From positions 1 to 21,545 of the forward strand of contig DAIOFH010000063.1 of assembly GCA_036745875.1 (NCBI GenBank): DNA of 21,545 nucleotides. The letters are read 5' to 3'. A program made the position numbers and the translations under genes. Of this stretch, positions 6,611-14,410 are shown in pieces (positions within the stretch are counted from its first letter, which is position 1; every line of letters begins with the position of its first letter). Below the pieces are notes generated by a model that was not told the origin of the DNA, searched no databases, and worked only from the letters and a program-made list of their open reading frames with translations. This stretch comes from DAIOFH01 sp036745875 (GTDB taxonomy: Bacteria; Planctomycetota; SZUA-567).

Positions 6611-6829
6611 ATGAATACCATAGTAAAAGAAATCTTCATCCCAAGCAATCGTCATATCAATATCGAACTCCCTCCCGAAACCCCAATGGGAGAAGCGGTT
6701 GTTACACTCACTATCGAGCTGAAAAAACCGGTCAATCGCGTTGGCGAGCTCTATGGCAAGGGCAAGGGCGAGTTTTGGATGGCAGACGACTTTGATGCTC
6801 CCCTCGAAGATTTTAAGGAATACATGTAA
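6611..6829 (+). CDS. VapB/Phd-like antitoxin of a PIN-domain toxin
   Basis: This small protein of 72 residues starts MNTIVKEIFIPSNRHINIEL. It has a beta-rich N-terminal part likely to bind DNA as a dimer and an acidic C-terminal tail (FWMADDFDAPLEDFKEYM) of the type that wraps around PIN toxins. I chose the ATG at 6611 because GGAGA lies 5 nt upstream; in-frame ATGs at 6581 and 6596 would lengthen it without a good ribosome-binding site. Its stop overlaps the toxin start (TAATG), the usual arrangement for tight coupling. The base composition is visibly lower in GC than the metabolic genes on either side, suggesting acquisition. Confidence 0.75.
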   Translation: MNTIVKEIFIPSNRHINIELPPETPMGEAVVTLTIELKKPVNRVGELYGKGKGEFWMADDFDAPLEDFKEYM

Positions 6830-7212
6830 TGCGCTTGTTACTGGATACGCATGCCTTGATCTGGCATAGAGAAGCCAACAGCCAACTGGGTACGACTGCC
6901 AGAGAGATGATCAACCATCCAGACAATCAAATATTTATCAGCATTGCCACCCTGTGGGAAATGTCCATCAAGCGTAGTTTGGGAAAGTTGACCACCGTCA
7001 AATCACCATCGGAGATTCTTGATATTTACAGACGCGACGGGGCTGAACTCCTTTCAGTAACTCCCGATCATGTTACAGCCATTGAGTCCTTACCCTGGCA
7101 CCATCGAGATCCTTTTGACAGGATGCTTATTGCTCAGGCAAAAACAGATGGACTGACCTTGGTGACCAAGGACGAAGCTTTTGCCCGCTACGAAGTAGCG
7201 AAAGCATGGTGA
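6829..7212 (+). CDS. vapC: PIN-domain ribonuclease toxin (VapC-like)
   Basis: This 127-residue single PIN domain has the acidic metal-binding residues in the expected order: Asp6 in LLLDTHALIW, Glu44 in ATLWEMSIK, Asp94/Asp97 in HHRDPFDRMLIAQA and Asp115 in LVTKDEAF. PIN toxins cleave tRNA or rRNA using Mg2+ when their antitoxin is lost. The LDTHALIWH / WEMSIK / HRDPFDRM signature matches the subgroup of short PIN proteins paired with small VapB-like antitoxins. The start overlaps the antitoxin stop by 1 nt. No pathway link to the surrounding 4-hydroxybutyrate genes is expected. Confidence 0.88.
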   Translation: MRLLLDTHALIWHREANSQLGTTAREMINHPDNQIFISIATLWEMSIKRSLGKLTTVKSPSEILDIYRRDGAELLSVTPDHVTAIESLPWHHRDPFDRMLIAQAKTDGLTLVTKDEAFARYEVAKAW

Positions 7213-7308
7213 TTTCCTTTTCAATTAGCAAACAACCAGGACTTGTCCTGACTCTATAAGACCCGCTTTACTCCATTATTTGAGACGCAACAGTGAAAGG
7301 TATTCATA

Positions 7309-8493
7309 ATGCAAAAGGAAATTGTCCTCGCCGGTGCGGTCCGCACAGCCATCGGCAAGTTCGGCGGAAGCCTTGCCTCAACCCCTGCGGCCCAGCTCGG
7401 CTCCATCGTCATCAAGGAAGCGCTTGCCCGCGCCGGCATCGAGGCGAAATGCGTGGACGAAGTGATGATGGGCTGCGTCCTCCAGACCGCCCTTGGACAA
7501 AACGTCGCCAGGCAGTCCGCCATTCAGGCCGGACTCCCCGAGTCGGTCCCCGCCCTGACCCTCAACAATGTCTGCGGCTCCGGCCTCAAGGCGGTCAACA
7601 TGGCGGCGGGCCTGATCGCAGCCGGCACGGCTGACGTCATGGTCGTCGGCGGCATGGAAAACATGTCCGCAGCCCCCTATGCCCTCCCCTCCGCCCGCTT
7701 CGGCTACCGCATGGGCGACGGCAACCTCGTCGACACCATGATCAAGGACGCCCTGTGGGACGCCTTCAACGATTACCACATGGGCATCACCGCCGAAAAC
7801 GTCGCCGAACGCCACGGCATCACCCGCGACATGCAGGACGAGTTCGCCGCCTCCAGCCAGCAGAAGTGCGAAGCCGCCCGCAAGAACAACCTTTTTGCCG
7901 AAGAAATCGTCCCCGTCATGGTCAAGGTGAAGAAAGACATGGTCCCCTTCGACAAGGACGAGTTCCCCCGGGACGGCGTCACCAAGGAAAGCCTTGCGTC
8001 CTTGCGTCCCGCCTTCAAGAAAGACGGCACAGTCACTGCGGCGAACGCCTCCGGCATCAATGACGGCGCGGCAGCCATCGTCGTCCTCTCCGCGGACAAG
8101 GCGAAAGAACTCGGCGTCACGCCACTGGCCCGGTTCGTCACCGGCGCATCCGCCGGCGTCAGCCCCGAGGTCATGGGCATAGGCCCTGTCTACAGCTCGG
8201 AAAAAGCCCTCAAGGCGGCGGGCCTGAAAACTTCCGACATGGACCTCATCGAGGCCAACGAAGCCTTCGCCGCCCAGGCCCTCGCCGTCGGCAAAATGCT
8301 CGAATGGGACGCAGCGAAAGTCAACGTCAACGGCGGCGCCATCGCCCTCGGCCACCCGGTCGGCGCGTCCGGCACCCGTATCCTCGTCACGCTCCTCCAC
8401 GAAATGAAACGTCGTAACGTCTCGCGCGGCCTCGCGACCCTCTGCGTCGGCGGCGGCATGGGCGTGTCGACTATCGTGGAAAAGTGCGTCTAA
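7309..8493 (+). CDS. thlA: Acetyl-CoA C-acetyltransferase (acetoacetyl-CoA thiolase)
   Basis: This 394-residue biosynthetic-type thiolase interconverts acetoacetyl-CoA plus CoA and two acetyl-CoA. All catalytic residues are visible: the acyl-carrying Cys89 in LNNVCGSGLKA, His349 in GGAIALGHPVGASG and Cys379 in LCVGGGMG. The NEAFAAQ motif is also present, and the length is standard for ThlA/AtoB/PhaA. The ATG at 7309 has AAAGG about 9 nt upstream. It lies 96 nt after the toxin gene. Together with the crotonase and 3-hydroxybutyryl-CoA dehydrogenase downstream, it completes the route from crotonyl-CoA, the dehydratase product, to acetyl-CoA. The symbol is by analogy; atoB or phaA would describe the same activity. 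Confidence 0.95.
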   Translation: MQKEIVLAGAVRTAIGKFGGSLASTPAAQLGSIVIKEALARAGIEAKCVDEVMMGCVLQTALGQNVARQSAIQAGLPESVPALTLNNVCGSGLKAVNMAAGLIAAGTADVMVVGGMENMSAAPYALPSARFGYRMGDGNLVDTMIKDALWDAFNDYHMGITAENVAERHGITRDMQDEFAASSQQKCEAARKNNLFAEEIVPVMVKVKKDMVPFDKDEFPRDGVTKESLASLRPAFKKDGTVTAANASGINDGAAAIVVLSADKAKELGVTPLARFVTGASAGVSPEVMGIGPVYSSEKALKAAGLKTSDMDLIEANEAFAAQALAVGKMLEWDAAKVNVNGGAIALGHPVGASGTRILVTLLHEMKRRNVSRGLATLCVGGGMGVSTIVEKCV

Positions 8494-8534
8494 AGAGTTT
8501 CCCTTTCGCATAGCACAGTAATACCCACTTTGGC

Positions 8535-8582
8535 GTGAGCATCCGACAAACGAGAGCTCACGACAGGGGATCTGTGTTTGTC
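8535..8582 (+). ncRNA. Possible pseudoknotted RNA element in the thiolase-crotonase gap
   Basis: In the 285-nt gap between thiolase and crotonase, GTGAGC (8535-8540) pairs perfectly with GCTCAC (8556-8561). The loop between them contains GACAAAC (8545-8551), which pairs perfectly with GTTTGTC (8576-8582). Used together these stems make an H-type pseudoknot; used singly they are mutually exclusive hairpins. A small ACAG-GGGAT-CTGT hairpin lies between. I match it to no riboswitch class I know. The remaining gap up to 8778 holds a CCCGCC-CCCC-GGTGGG hairpin (near 8716-8731) and the ribosome-binding site of the next gene. Confidence 0.3.
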
Positions 8583-8778
8583 ATAATGTTTTAACCCTCC
8601 GAGCCTTGGGTGGCGAGCCATCATATGCGAAGCATTCGTTTCGATCGATCAGATGCTATTGTAAATGATACTCCGCAAAAATGACCGGATGGACGGATGC
8701 ACGTAGAGCGTCCCGCCCCCCCCGGTGGGATGGAGGTTAAGATGAGGGGAAGCAATCAAACCAATGGAGGTTCACACC

Positions 8779-9555
8779 ATGTCTGACATTCTATACGACG
8801 GCGAAGGGCAAATCGGCTTCATCACCTTCAACCGGCCGAAGGTTCTGAACGCCATCACCATGAACCTGGTCCGGGAGTTTTCCGCCCTTCTTGACGATGT
8901 CGCCATTTCCGACCTGCGCTGCCTGATCGTCACCGGAGCCGGGAACAAGGCGTTCGCAGCCGGCGCGGACATTTCGGAAATGCGCAATTTTACCCGGCGG
9001 CAGGGAGCCGAACTTTGCGAACTCGGCAACACCGTCATGCGCAAAATCGAATCGTTGCCGATTCCCGTGATCGCGGCGGTGAACGGGTTCGCCCTCGGCG
9101 GAGGGTTTGAAATCGCCCTCAGTTGCGACCTGCGCCTGGCTTCCGAGAACGCCGTTTTCGGCCTGCCGGAGATCAACCTCGGGATCATCCCCGGTTACGG
9201 CGGCATCCAGCGCCTCGCCAGGACAATCGGTCTTGTAAAGGCCCGCGAACTCGCCTTTACCGCCAGCCGCGTCAAGGCCCAGGAAGCGCTTGCCATCGGC
9301 ATCGTCAACTCGGTGCATCCGCAAACGGAGCTGATGTCCGAAGCCTTCAAGCTGGCTGAACTGGTTGCATCCAAAGCCCCTATCGCCGTCCGTGCGGCGA
9401 AAAAGGTTTTGAACGACTCCATCGGCCTGGAACTTAGCGCAGCGCACCTTCTGGAGCGCGAAGCATTCGCCTCCTGTTTTGAAACGGAAGACCAGCGCGA
9501 AGCGATGGAAGCCTTTATTGAAAAGCGCAAACCGGAGCCGTTTATCGGAGCGTAA
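8779..9555 (+). CDS. crt: Crotonase / short-chain enoyl-CoA hydratase
   Basis: This 258-residue enoyl-CoA hydratase of the crotonase family reversibly hydrates crotonyl-CoA to 3-hydroxybutyryl-CoA. The two catalytic glutamates are in place: Glu111 in ALGGGFEIALSCD and Glu131 in FGLPEINLGIIPGYGG. The oxyanion-hole segment AFAAGADISEM (59-69) is typical. The ATG at 8779 is preceded by GGAGG with an 8-nt spacer; the in-frame ATG at 8764 overlaps that site and is unlikely. The 285-nt gap upstream may hold its own promoter or an RNA element. The gene is followed after 45 nt by the 3-hydroxybutyryl-CoA dehydrogenase, forming a crt-hbd unit. Confidence 0.94.
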   Translation: MSDILYDGEGQIGFITFNRPKVLNAITMNLVREFSALLDDVAISDLRCLIVTGAGNKAFAAGADISEMRNFTRRQGAELCELGNTVMRKIESLPIPVIAAVNGFALGGGFEIALSCDLRLASENAVFGLPEINLGIIPGYGGIQRLARTIGLVKARELAFTASRVKAQEALAIGIVNSVHPQTELMSEAFKLAELVASKAPIAVRAAKKVLNDSIGLELSAAHLLEREAFASCFETEDQREAMEAFIEKRKPEPFIGA

Positions 9556-9600
9556 AAAACTCATGAAAACACCTAAGCAGCGTAGTATAAGGAGAAAGTC

Positions 9601-10440
9601 ATGGAGATCGGAGTAGTTGGTGCGGGAACGATGGGTTCGGGAATAGCCCAGGCATTCGCGGCAAAGGAAGGATACACTGTTGTCATGGTGGATATTTCAG
9701 ACGAATTCGCCGCCAACGGCAAGAAGCGCATCGCCGGCAAGCTGGAAAAACTCATAGCGAAGGATAAAATCAGCAAGGCGGATGCCGATGCGCTTCTCGC
9801 CCGTATAACGACCGGCACGCGCGAAAAGCTCGCCAACTGCCAGCTGGTCGTGGAAGCGGCTCTCGAGGATATGAAGATCAAGAAGGAAACATTCACGGCC
9901 CTTCAGTCGATCTGCCCGAAGGGTTGTATTTTTGCGACAAACACCTCCTCCCTGTCCATCACCGAGATGAGCCAGGGCCTCGACCGCGCCGTCGTCGGCA
10001 TGCACTTCTTCAACCCGGCCGACTATATGGAACTGGTCGAAGTCATCGCCGGCATGACCACGCCGCCGGAGACGGTCGCCAAAATCAAGGAAATCGCCAC
10101 GGACATCGGCAAGACCCCAGTCGAAGTCCAGGAAGCGGGTGGCTTTGTCGTCAACCGCATCCTGATCCCGATGATCAACGAAGCGGTCGGCATCTACGCG
10201 GAAGGCATTGCCACAGCGGAAGATATCGATACCGCGATGAAGCTCGGAGCAAACCACCCGATGGGCCCCCTCGCCCTCGGCGATCTGGTTGGCCTGGACG
10301 TGTGTCTCGCCATCATGGAAGTGTTGCAGGCCGAGTTCGGTGAAGACAAATACCGGCCGCATCCGCTCCTGCGCAAAATGGTCAGGGGCAGGCTGCTTGG
10401 CAGAAAAACAGGCAAGGGCTTCTACGATTATTCAAAGTAA
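9601..10440 (+). CDS. hbd: 3-Hydroxybutyryl-CoA dehydrogenase
   Basis: This 279-residue NAD(P)-dependent enzyme oxidises (S)-3-hydroxybutyryl-CoA to acetoacetyl-CoA, or runs in reverse during butyrate-type fermentation. The Rossmann motif is GAGTMGSGIAQ (7-17). Active-site residues appear as NTSSLSITE (Ser117), GMHFFNPADYMELVEVI (His135, Glu147) and FVVNRILIP (Asn185). The C-terminal dimer domain (about 185-279) contains the usual NHPMGPLALGDLVGLD. The length matches clostridial Hbd. An AAGGAG ribosome-binding site lies 8-13 nt upstream. It is the last gene of the plus-strand metabolic block. No obvious intrinsic terminator follows before the repeat region. Confidence 0.95.
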   Translation: MEIGVVGAGTMGSGIAQAFAAKEGYTVVMVDISDEFAANGKKRIAGKLEKLIAKDKISKADADALLARITTGTREKLANCQLVVEAALEDMKIKKETFTALQSICPKGCIFATNTSSLSITEMSQGLDRAVVGMHFFNPADYMELVEVIAGMTTPPETVAKIKEIATDIGKTPVEVQEAGGFVVNRILIPMINEAVGIYAEGIATAEDIDTAMKLGANHPMGPLALGDLVGLDVCLAIMEVLQAEFGEDKYRPHPLLRKMVRGRLLGRKTGKGFYDYSK

Positions 10441-10466
10441 GCAACTTTAATTTTGCCGTCTATTCC

Positions 10467-10540
10467 ATAGCCGCTGCGAGGCGACCTGAAATCCGGCAGC
10501 TGCAGGCGTTTCTTTCCCGGTTTACTGTTTACCCGCCGGG
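10467..10540 (+). repeat. Intergenic repeat, copy A (direct)
   Basis: This copy shares AGGCGACCTG, the CCGGCAGCTGC core and CCCGCCGGG, in the same order and spacing, with copy B (10584-10670) and with the reverse complement of copy C (10739-10817). It has more substitutions than B and C and lacks the outer hairpin segment, so it looks like an older or truncated copy. Confidence 0.75.
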
Positions 10541-10583
10541 GTGTTGTACACGACTTTTTTTGAAGAAACGGGCATGCTTTTCC

Positions 10584-10817
10584 TGTAGCGGCGGCAAGGC
10601 GACCTGGATCCCGGCAGCTGCGAACGCTTTTTCGCCCGGTTCGATGTAACCCCGCCGGGATGACCACAAAAGGGGGTTGCGGCACTTTTGGTACGGAGAC
10701 AGGCCTCCATACCGAAAGCGCCGCAACCCCCCGAAACCGTCATCCCGGCGTCCATACAATAACCGGGAAAAGAAACGCTCGCAGCTGCCGGGATCCAGGT
10801 CGCCTTGCCTCCGCTAC
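10584..10817. repeat. Large nested inverted repeat built from repeat copies B and C
   Basis: Copy B (10584-10670) and copy C (10739-10817) are inverted relative to each other and flank a perfect 12-bp stem, GGGGGTTGCGGC (10672-10683) with GCCGCAACCCCC (10720-10731). Inside that stem is a further GGTA/GGAG...CTCC/TACC pairing around 10690-10713. The whole 234-bp element is an imperfect palindrome centred near 10701. The CCGGGATGAC and CCCGGCAGCTGC words recall short interspersed repeats of Proteobacteria-like genomes. It encodes no convincing protein. It could be a MITE, a REP-like element or a strong bidirectional terminator behind hbd. Confidence 0.8.
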
Positions 10818-11037
10818 GGGCAAAACACGAATCCAGGTTGCTTAACGCACATTATGAGAATGATCTTATAGTACATCTTATAAAACATATGTAAATATTG
10901 TATTTAATGCATTCATAAAGTATCTAATTCCGATAAAGTTTCGCGTCTGGCAAAAAAAGGTGAATGTCCGGGCAAAATCATCCGCTATATATTGTATATA
11001 GTGTGTGTTTGGGTGTCTTTGCGCGCGGGATATCTTG
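10818..11037. promoter_or_regulatory. AT-rich leader of the acidic membrane protein gene
   Basis: After the GC-rich repeat the sequence becomes strongly AT-rich up to the acidic-protein start. It contains CATATG/TATTTAAT words near 10888-10915 and a perfect inverted repeat CTATATA-TTG-TATATAG at 10985-11001, only 37 nt before the chosen start codon. A promoter is likely here, but I cannot place a convincing -35/-10 pair. The inverted repeat could be an operator or a hairpin in the 5' leader. Confidence 0.35.
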
Positions 11038-14000
11038 ATGCCAGACCGGGACGATTCGGAAAACCCGAAAGGTAGACTTCTTTTCACGGATTTCGACCTT
11101 TCCAACAAGGGACGCCCTCCCGGGGTGTCCCTTGACCTCGTTTCAAATCCCAGACCCGAACCGGTCGAAAACGAACTCTTTGCAAAACCGTTGCAAACCC
11201 TGGACGATTTCCAGTCGACAATGGACCTGTCCTTTGAAGCGGACGACGAGGTTGCCGAAGACAAGCCTACCGTCAACGCACAGGACGAGGAGGAAGAGGC
11301 ATTCCCCGATGACGAGGACGACGATCCCGTAATCGAACTGGATGCCCACACCCCGCCCGCGCCCGATAGGCGCAAAACAAAACCCGACGCCGAACCACCG
11401 GACGCGTTTGACGAGGAACCGGACGAACGGGAAGAAAAACCCGTTGTCAGCAGGCGAAAAGCCCCTCACAAAAAGCTACGGAAACGCGCGCCGGACCTGG
11501 AGATCTCGCCAACCAGGCGTAGGAGACGCCGACCCGGCGGCAAAACCGCGATCAGGCCGGCACAGCCGCTTGAAGAAACGCCGCCGGCGCAGTCAACGCC
11601 GGAAGCGTCGACGACCGTCACAGCGGAGGATTTTGTCGCCGAGCCGGCGAAGACTGAACAGTATCCTCACAGTCCGGCTAAAACCGACTCCATCGCCGAC
11701 AGCATACCCGCCTCCAACGAAGAAAGCGGGAGTTTCCTCGACGAAGAGGTGGAGTACATGCCGTCCTCCTCCGGCGGCGCGGAAGCGGACCTCGACCCCG
11801 AGGCTGACGACCTAGTCCTTGCCTCCGACGAGGAAACGGTCTACGACAGCATTCCTGAGCATCCGGCTGCGACAGACGACTTGGCTCCAGTGCAAACCAT
11901 GCAGGTGCTCTATGAGGACCTGGAGGATTCCGCAGAGGACGCGCTGGAAGCGACAACCTCCTTCCCGGAGGAAGAGGCCGAATTCCGCGACGCGACCGTT
12001 ACGGACGATGTTCCCGACGGAAGCACGCAGATTGCGGGCGAAGACGACATCGAGGAACTTTTCGATTCCATCGCCGCACAGACCGAAGGATCGACCACCA
12101 CGACCGCCTTCACGGGCGACTTTGACGATTCCGGCTCCAACGACGAAGTTTTCGACAAGGAACAAAACGAGTGGGTCACAACGAAAAGCTCCCGGCACGT
12201 CGCGCAAGAAGAACCGCAGGACGACGCGGACATCGAACAGGCCAACGAAGCTTCCGCCGCTCAGGGGCTGGACAGGGAGGGCGAAGACGACATCGAATCC
12301 TTCCTGGACGGCCTGTTCCCGGAAGACGGGGATACGGATGACGTCATGACGGCGACGGACCAGCTCCAGCGTCCGGAAGCGGCTGCCGAACCGGTTGAAG
12401 ACCGGGTCGATACCGGAGCCGCCGCCTACGATGTCGACGAGGAGGATATCGCCGACCTCCTTGACGACATGTTTGGCGACAAAACGGAAACGCCCCATCA
12501 GGTAAAGGCCGGCGAAGACGAGGACTTCGATACCCTGCTGGAACTGGATGAAGAAGACTTCGCCAAGGCCATCGCCGCGGACGAAGAAACGGCTGCGGCG
12601 GCAGTGTATAAGACCACCGCTTCCCTCGGCATGCCCGACTCGTCGACAACTGCTGTTGACGAATCCGCAGAACAGGACGAGTTGCTGGACAGTGCCGGGA
12701 TCACCGAGTATCTCAAATCCATCGACGCGGAAGAGGATGAAGATGATTTCGACAATCCGGACCGGAACGAAGCCGACCTCCTGGCTCCCGATTCGGAAAT
12801 ATGGGATCTGTTCAACCCGAACATCCCGACGGAAGAAATCCTCCCCCCCCAGGACGAGTCCCAGGATGTGTTCGCTTCCTTCGACAGCCTGATTGACACC
12901 CACGACGACCTGCTGTCCATCGTCCCCCCCGATGTCGTCCCGCCGAGAGAGCCGGAGTCCGAACAGCAACCGGTAGCCGATGCCCCGGCGGAGGACGTCA
13001 GCAGCACAAATCCGACCCGCCGTTTCGAATTGCCCGCAAAGGATACGTCGACACAATCCGATTTTTCCGGTCGCCTCCCGGTCGGACCCGATTCGACGGT
13101 CGTCATGGACAAACCGCATTACGACCAACTGTTCAAGGACCTGAAGCAGAAAAAGCGGCCCAAGACAAGGAAGCTGTCGAACCGCTGGCAGGATACGGAA
13201 GACCTTTTTTCCAGCATCAACCTGAAGAAGGAATGGGAAGAAAGGATCAGGAAATACCAGGAAAAAACAAAAAACACCCGCGAGGAGGACGCGGATAAAA
13301 TCCTTTCGGACCTGGACAACATGCCCATGCAAAGGGCGACCTATCCGAGTGCGTCGGAGACGGACACCAATTACGATTTCTTCAGAAATACCGTCGATTT
13401 CGATCCTGACAATCCGGCAGCGCACGACGTGGCCGGACCGGAGGAGGACGACATCCTTTCCGCGCTCCTGGAGGAGGAAAAGGAAACAGCCGACAAGCTT
13501 GCGGCCGAGGGTGAGCTTGCCAGCCTTCTCGCCGACCTCGAAAACGACAAACCGGAGGTCCAGGCCAAAGCCGAGGACGAAGCGGAATACGAGATAGAGC
13601 CCGAATCCGTCGCCGAGTTGAACTGGGAGGAAGACAGCCAATCCGCACCCCCCGAAGGGGAGGCGGAAGCGGAAGCGGAGCCGGAAGCCGAGCAGGCAGC
13701 CCCGGCGGAAACAGAAGCCAAAGCTCAAACAGACACCTCCGACGGCACCGATAACGAACTGAACCTCGACCGCATGGTCTCGGCCGCCGGTTGGGAAACG
13801 GGCGAGATGCCAGCCATCCCCGATGAACCGCCGGAAGAAGAGGCAGCGGAATACAAGCATTACGGCCCCGAACGGACCGCCCCCGACGACGATGACGATT
13901 TCAGCAGCAAGGTAAGGCAGGCCGACGGGCGGGCGGGCGGCGACGAAGATCTGGAAGAACTGGTCGAAGGGCTCGGCGATGGGGAGGAAGAAACGCCTGC

Positions 14001-14400
14001 CGAACCGGCCGAGGAAGAAATCGCCGTCAACCCCATGGACGTGTTTGCGAACATGGATGACTTTGACGACTTCGAGGACGACGGCCTTGACGACGACATG
14101 AAAGCCATGCTTGCCGACGGCGATGAGGACGGCGACGGCGAAGCCGGTGAAGAAGCCGACGGGGAAGCGGGAGCGGCAGCCGTCAGGCCGCTGCCGCCCG
14201 GCTTCAAGGGAAAGGTGATTTCCCTCCTCCGTTTCCTCGGCGAAAAGGTCGGCAGGTTCCTGCCGTTGGACAAGTTGAAAAACGCCTGGCAGGCGATAGG
14301 GTTCAGGGAAAACTGGCGCTTCTACATCGACCTTGTCGCAGCCCTGATAGCCACGGCCAGCGTCGCCGTCATCGTGTCGTATTTCATGTGGTACAGATAG
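11038..14400 (+). CDS. Very acidic low-complexity protein with a C-terminal membrane anchor, function unknown
   Basis: This 1120-residue protein is dominated by Asp, Glu, Ala and Pro and matches no enzyme family I know. Visible segments: an Arg/Lys patch with six consecutive Arg (160-165); recurring acidic amphipathic motifs such as EDDIEELFDSI (335-345), EDDIESFLDGLF (416-427), EEDIADLLDDMF (468-479), EDDILSALL (803-811) and DEDLEELVEGL (968-978); a basic, helix-prone, coiled-coil-like stretch (about 690-760); a basic amphipathic region (about 1055-1094); and one hydrophobic helix at the very end (about 1097-1119) followed by a single Arg. Such tail-anchored topology would leave the acidic part in the cytoplasm. 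The ATG at 11038 is preferred over a GTG at 11005, although its ribosome-binding site (GGGA) is weak. Roles as a scaffold or sponge with repeated docking motifs are inference only. Confidence 0.85.
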   Translation: MPDRDDSENPKGRLLFTDFDLSNKGRPPGVSLDLVSNPRPEPVENELFAKPLQTLDDFQSTMDLSFEADDEVAEDKPTVNAQDEEEEAFPDDEDDDPVIELDAHTPPAPDRRKTKPDAEPPDAFDEEPDEREEKPVVSRRKAPHKKLRKRAPDLEISPTRRRRRRPGGKTAIRPAQPLEETPPAQSTPEASTTVTAEDFVAEPAKTEQYPHSPAKTDSIADSIPASNEESGSFLDEEVEYMPSSSGGAEADLDPEADDLVLASDEETVYDSIPEHPAATDDLAPVQTMQVLYEDLEDSAEDALEATTSFPEEEAEFRDATVTDDVPDGSTQIAGEDDIEELFDSIAAQTEGSTTTTAFTGDFDDSGSNDEVFDKEQNEWVTTKSSRHVAQEEPQDDADIEQANEASAAQGLDREGEDDIESFLDGLFPEDGDTDDVMTATDQLQRPEAAAEPVEDRVDTGAAAYDVDEEDIADLLDDMFGDKTETPHQVKAGEDEDFDTLLELDEEDFAKAIAADEETAAAAVYKTTASLGMPDSSTTAVDESAEQDELLDSAGITEYLKSIDAEEDEDDFDNPDRNEADLLAPDSEIWDLFNPNIPTEEILPPQDESQDVFASFDSLIDTHDDLLSIVPPDVVPPREPESEQQPVADAPAEDVSSTNPTRRFELPAKDTSTQSDFSGRLPVGPDSTVVMDKPHYDQLFKDLKQKKRPKTRKLSNRWQDTEDLFSSINLKKEWEERIRKYQEKTKNTREEDADKILSDLDNMPMQRATYPSASETDTNYDFFRNTVDFDPDNPAAHDVAGPEEDDILSALLEEEKETADKLAAEGELASLLADLENDKPEVQAKAEDEAEYEIEPESVAELNWEEDSQSAPPEGEAEAEAEPEAEQAAPAETEAKAQTDTSDGTDNELNLDRMVSAAGWETGEMPAIPDEPPEEEAAEYKHYGPERTAPDDDDDFSSKVRQADGRAGGDEDLEELVEGLGDGEEETPAEPAEEEIAVNPMDVFANMDDFDDFEDDGLDDDMKAMLADGDEDGDGEAGEEADGEAGAAAVRPLPPGFKGKVISLLRFLGEKVGRFLPLDKLKNAWQAIGFRENWRFYIDLVAALIATASVAVIVSYFMWYR

Positions 14401-14410
14401 TTGATTCGCG

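Noticed and set aside
7378..8511. 377-codon open frame on the minus strand
   Set aside because: It is antisense to a complete thiolase gene, and its composition is typical of a shadow frame.
10467..10817. CRISPR-like array
   Set aside because: There are only three diverged copies, one inverted, with unequal spacing. This does not fit direct, evenly spaced CRISPR repeats.
10428..10871. Several short frames across the repeat region
   Set aside because: They are translations of the inverted repeat copies on both strands, and their mutual similarity comes from the DNA repeat.
11812..13860. 682-codon open frame on the minus strand
   Set aside because: It is antisense to the acidic protein. The GAC/GAA-rich coding strand yields Phe/Val/Arg-rich shadows with few stops. 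It has no ribosome-binding site or recognisable domain.
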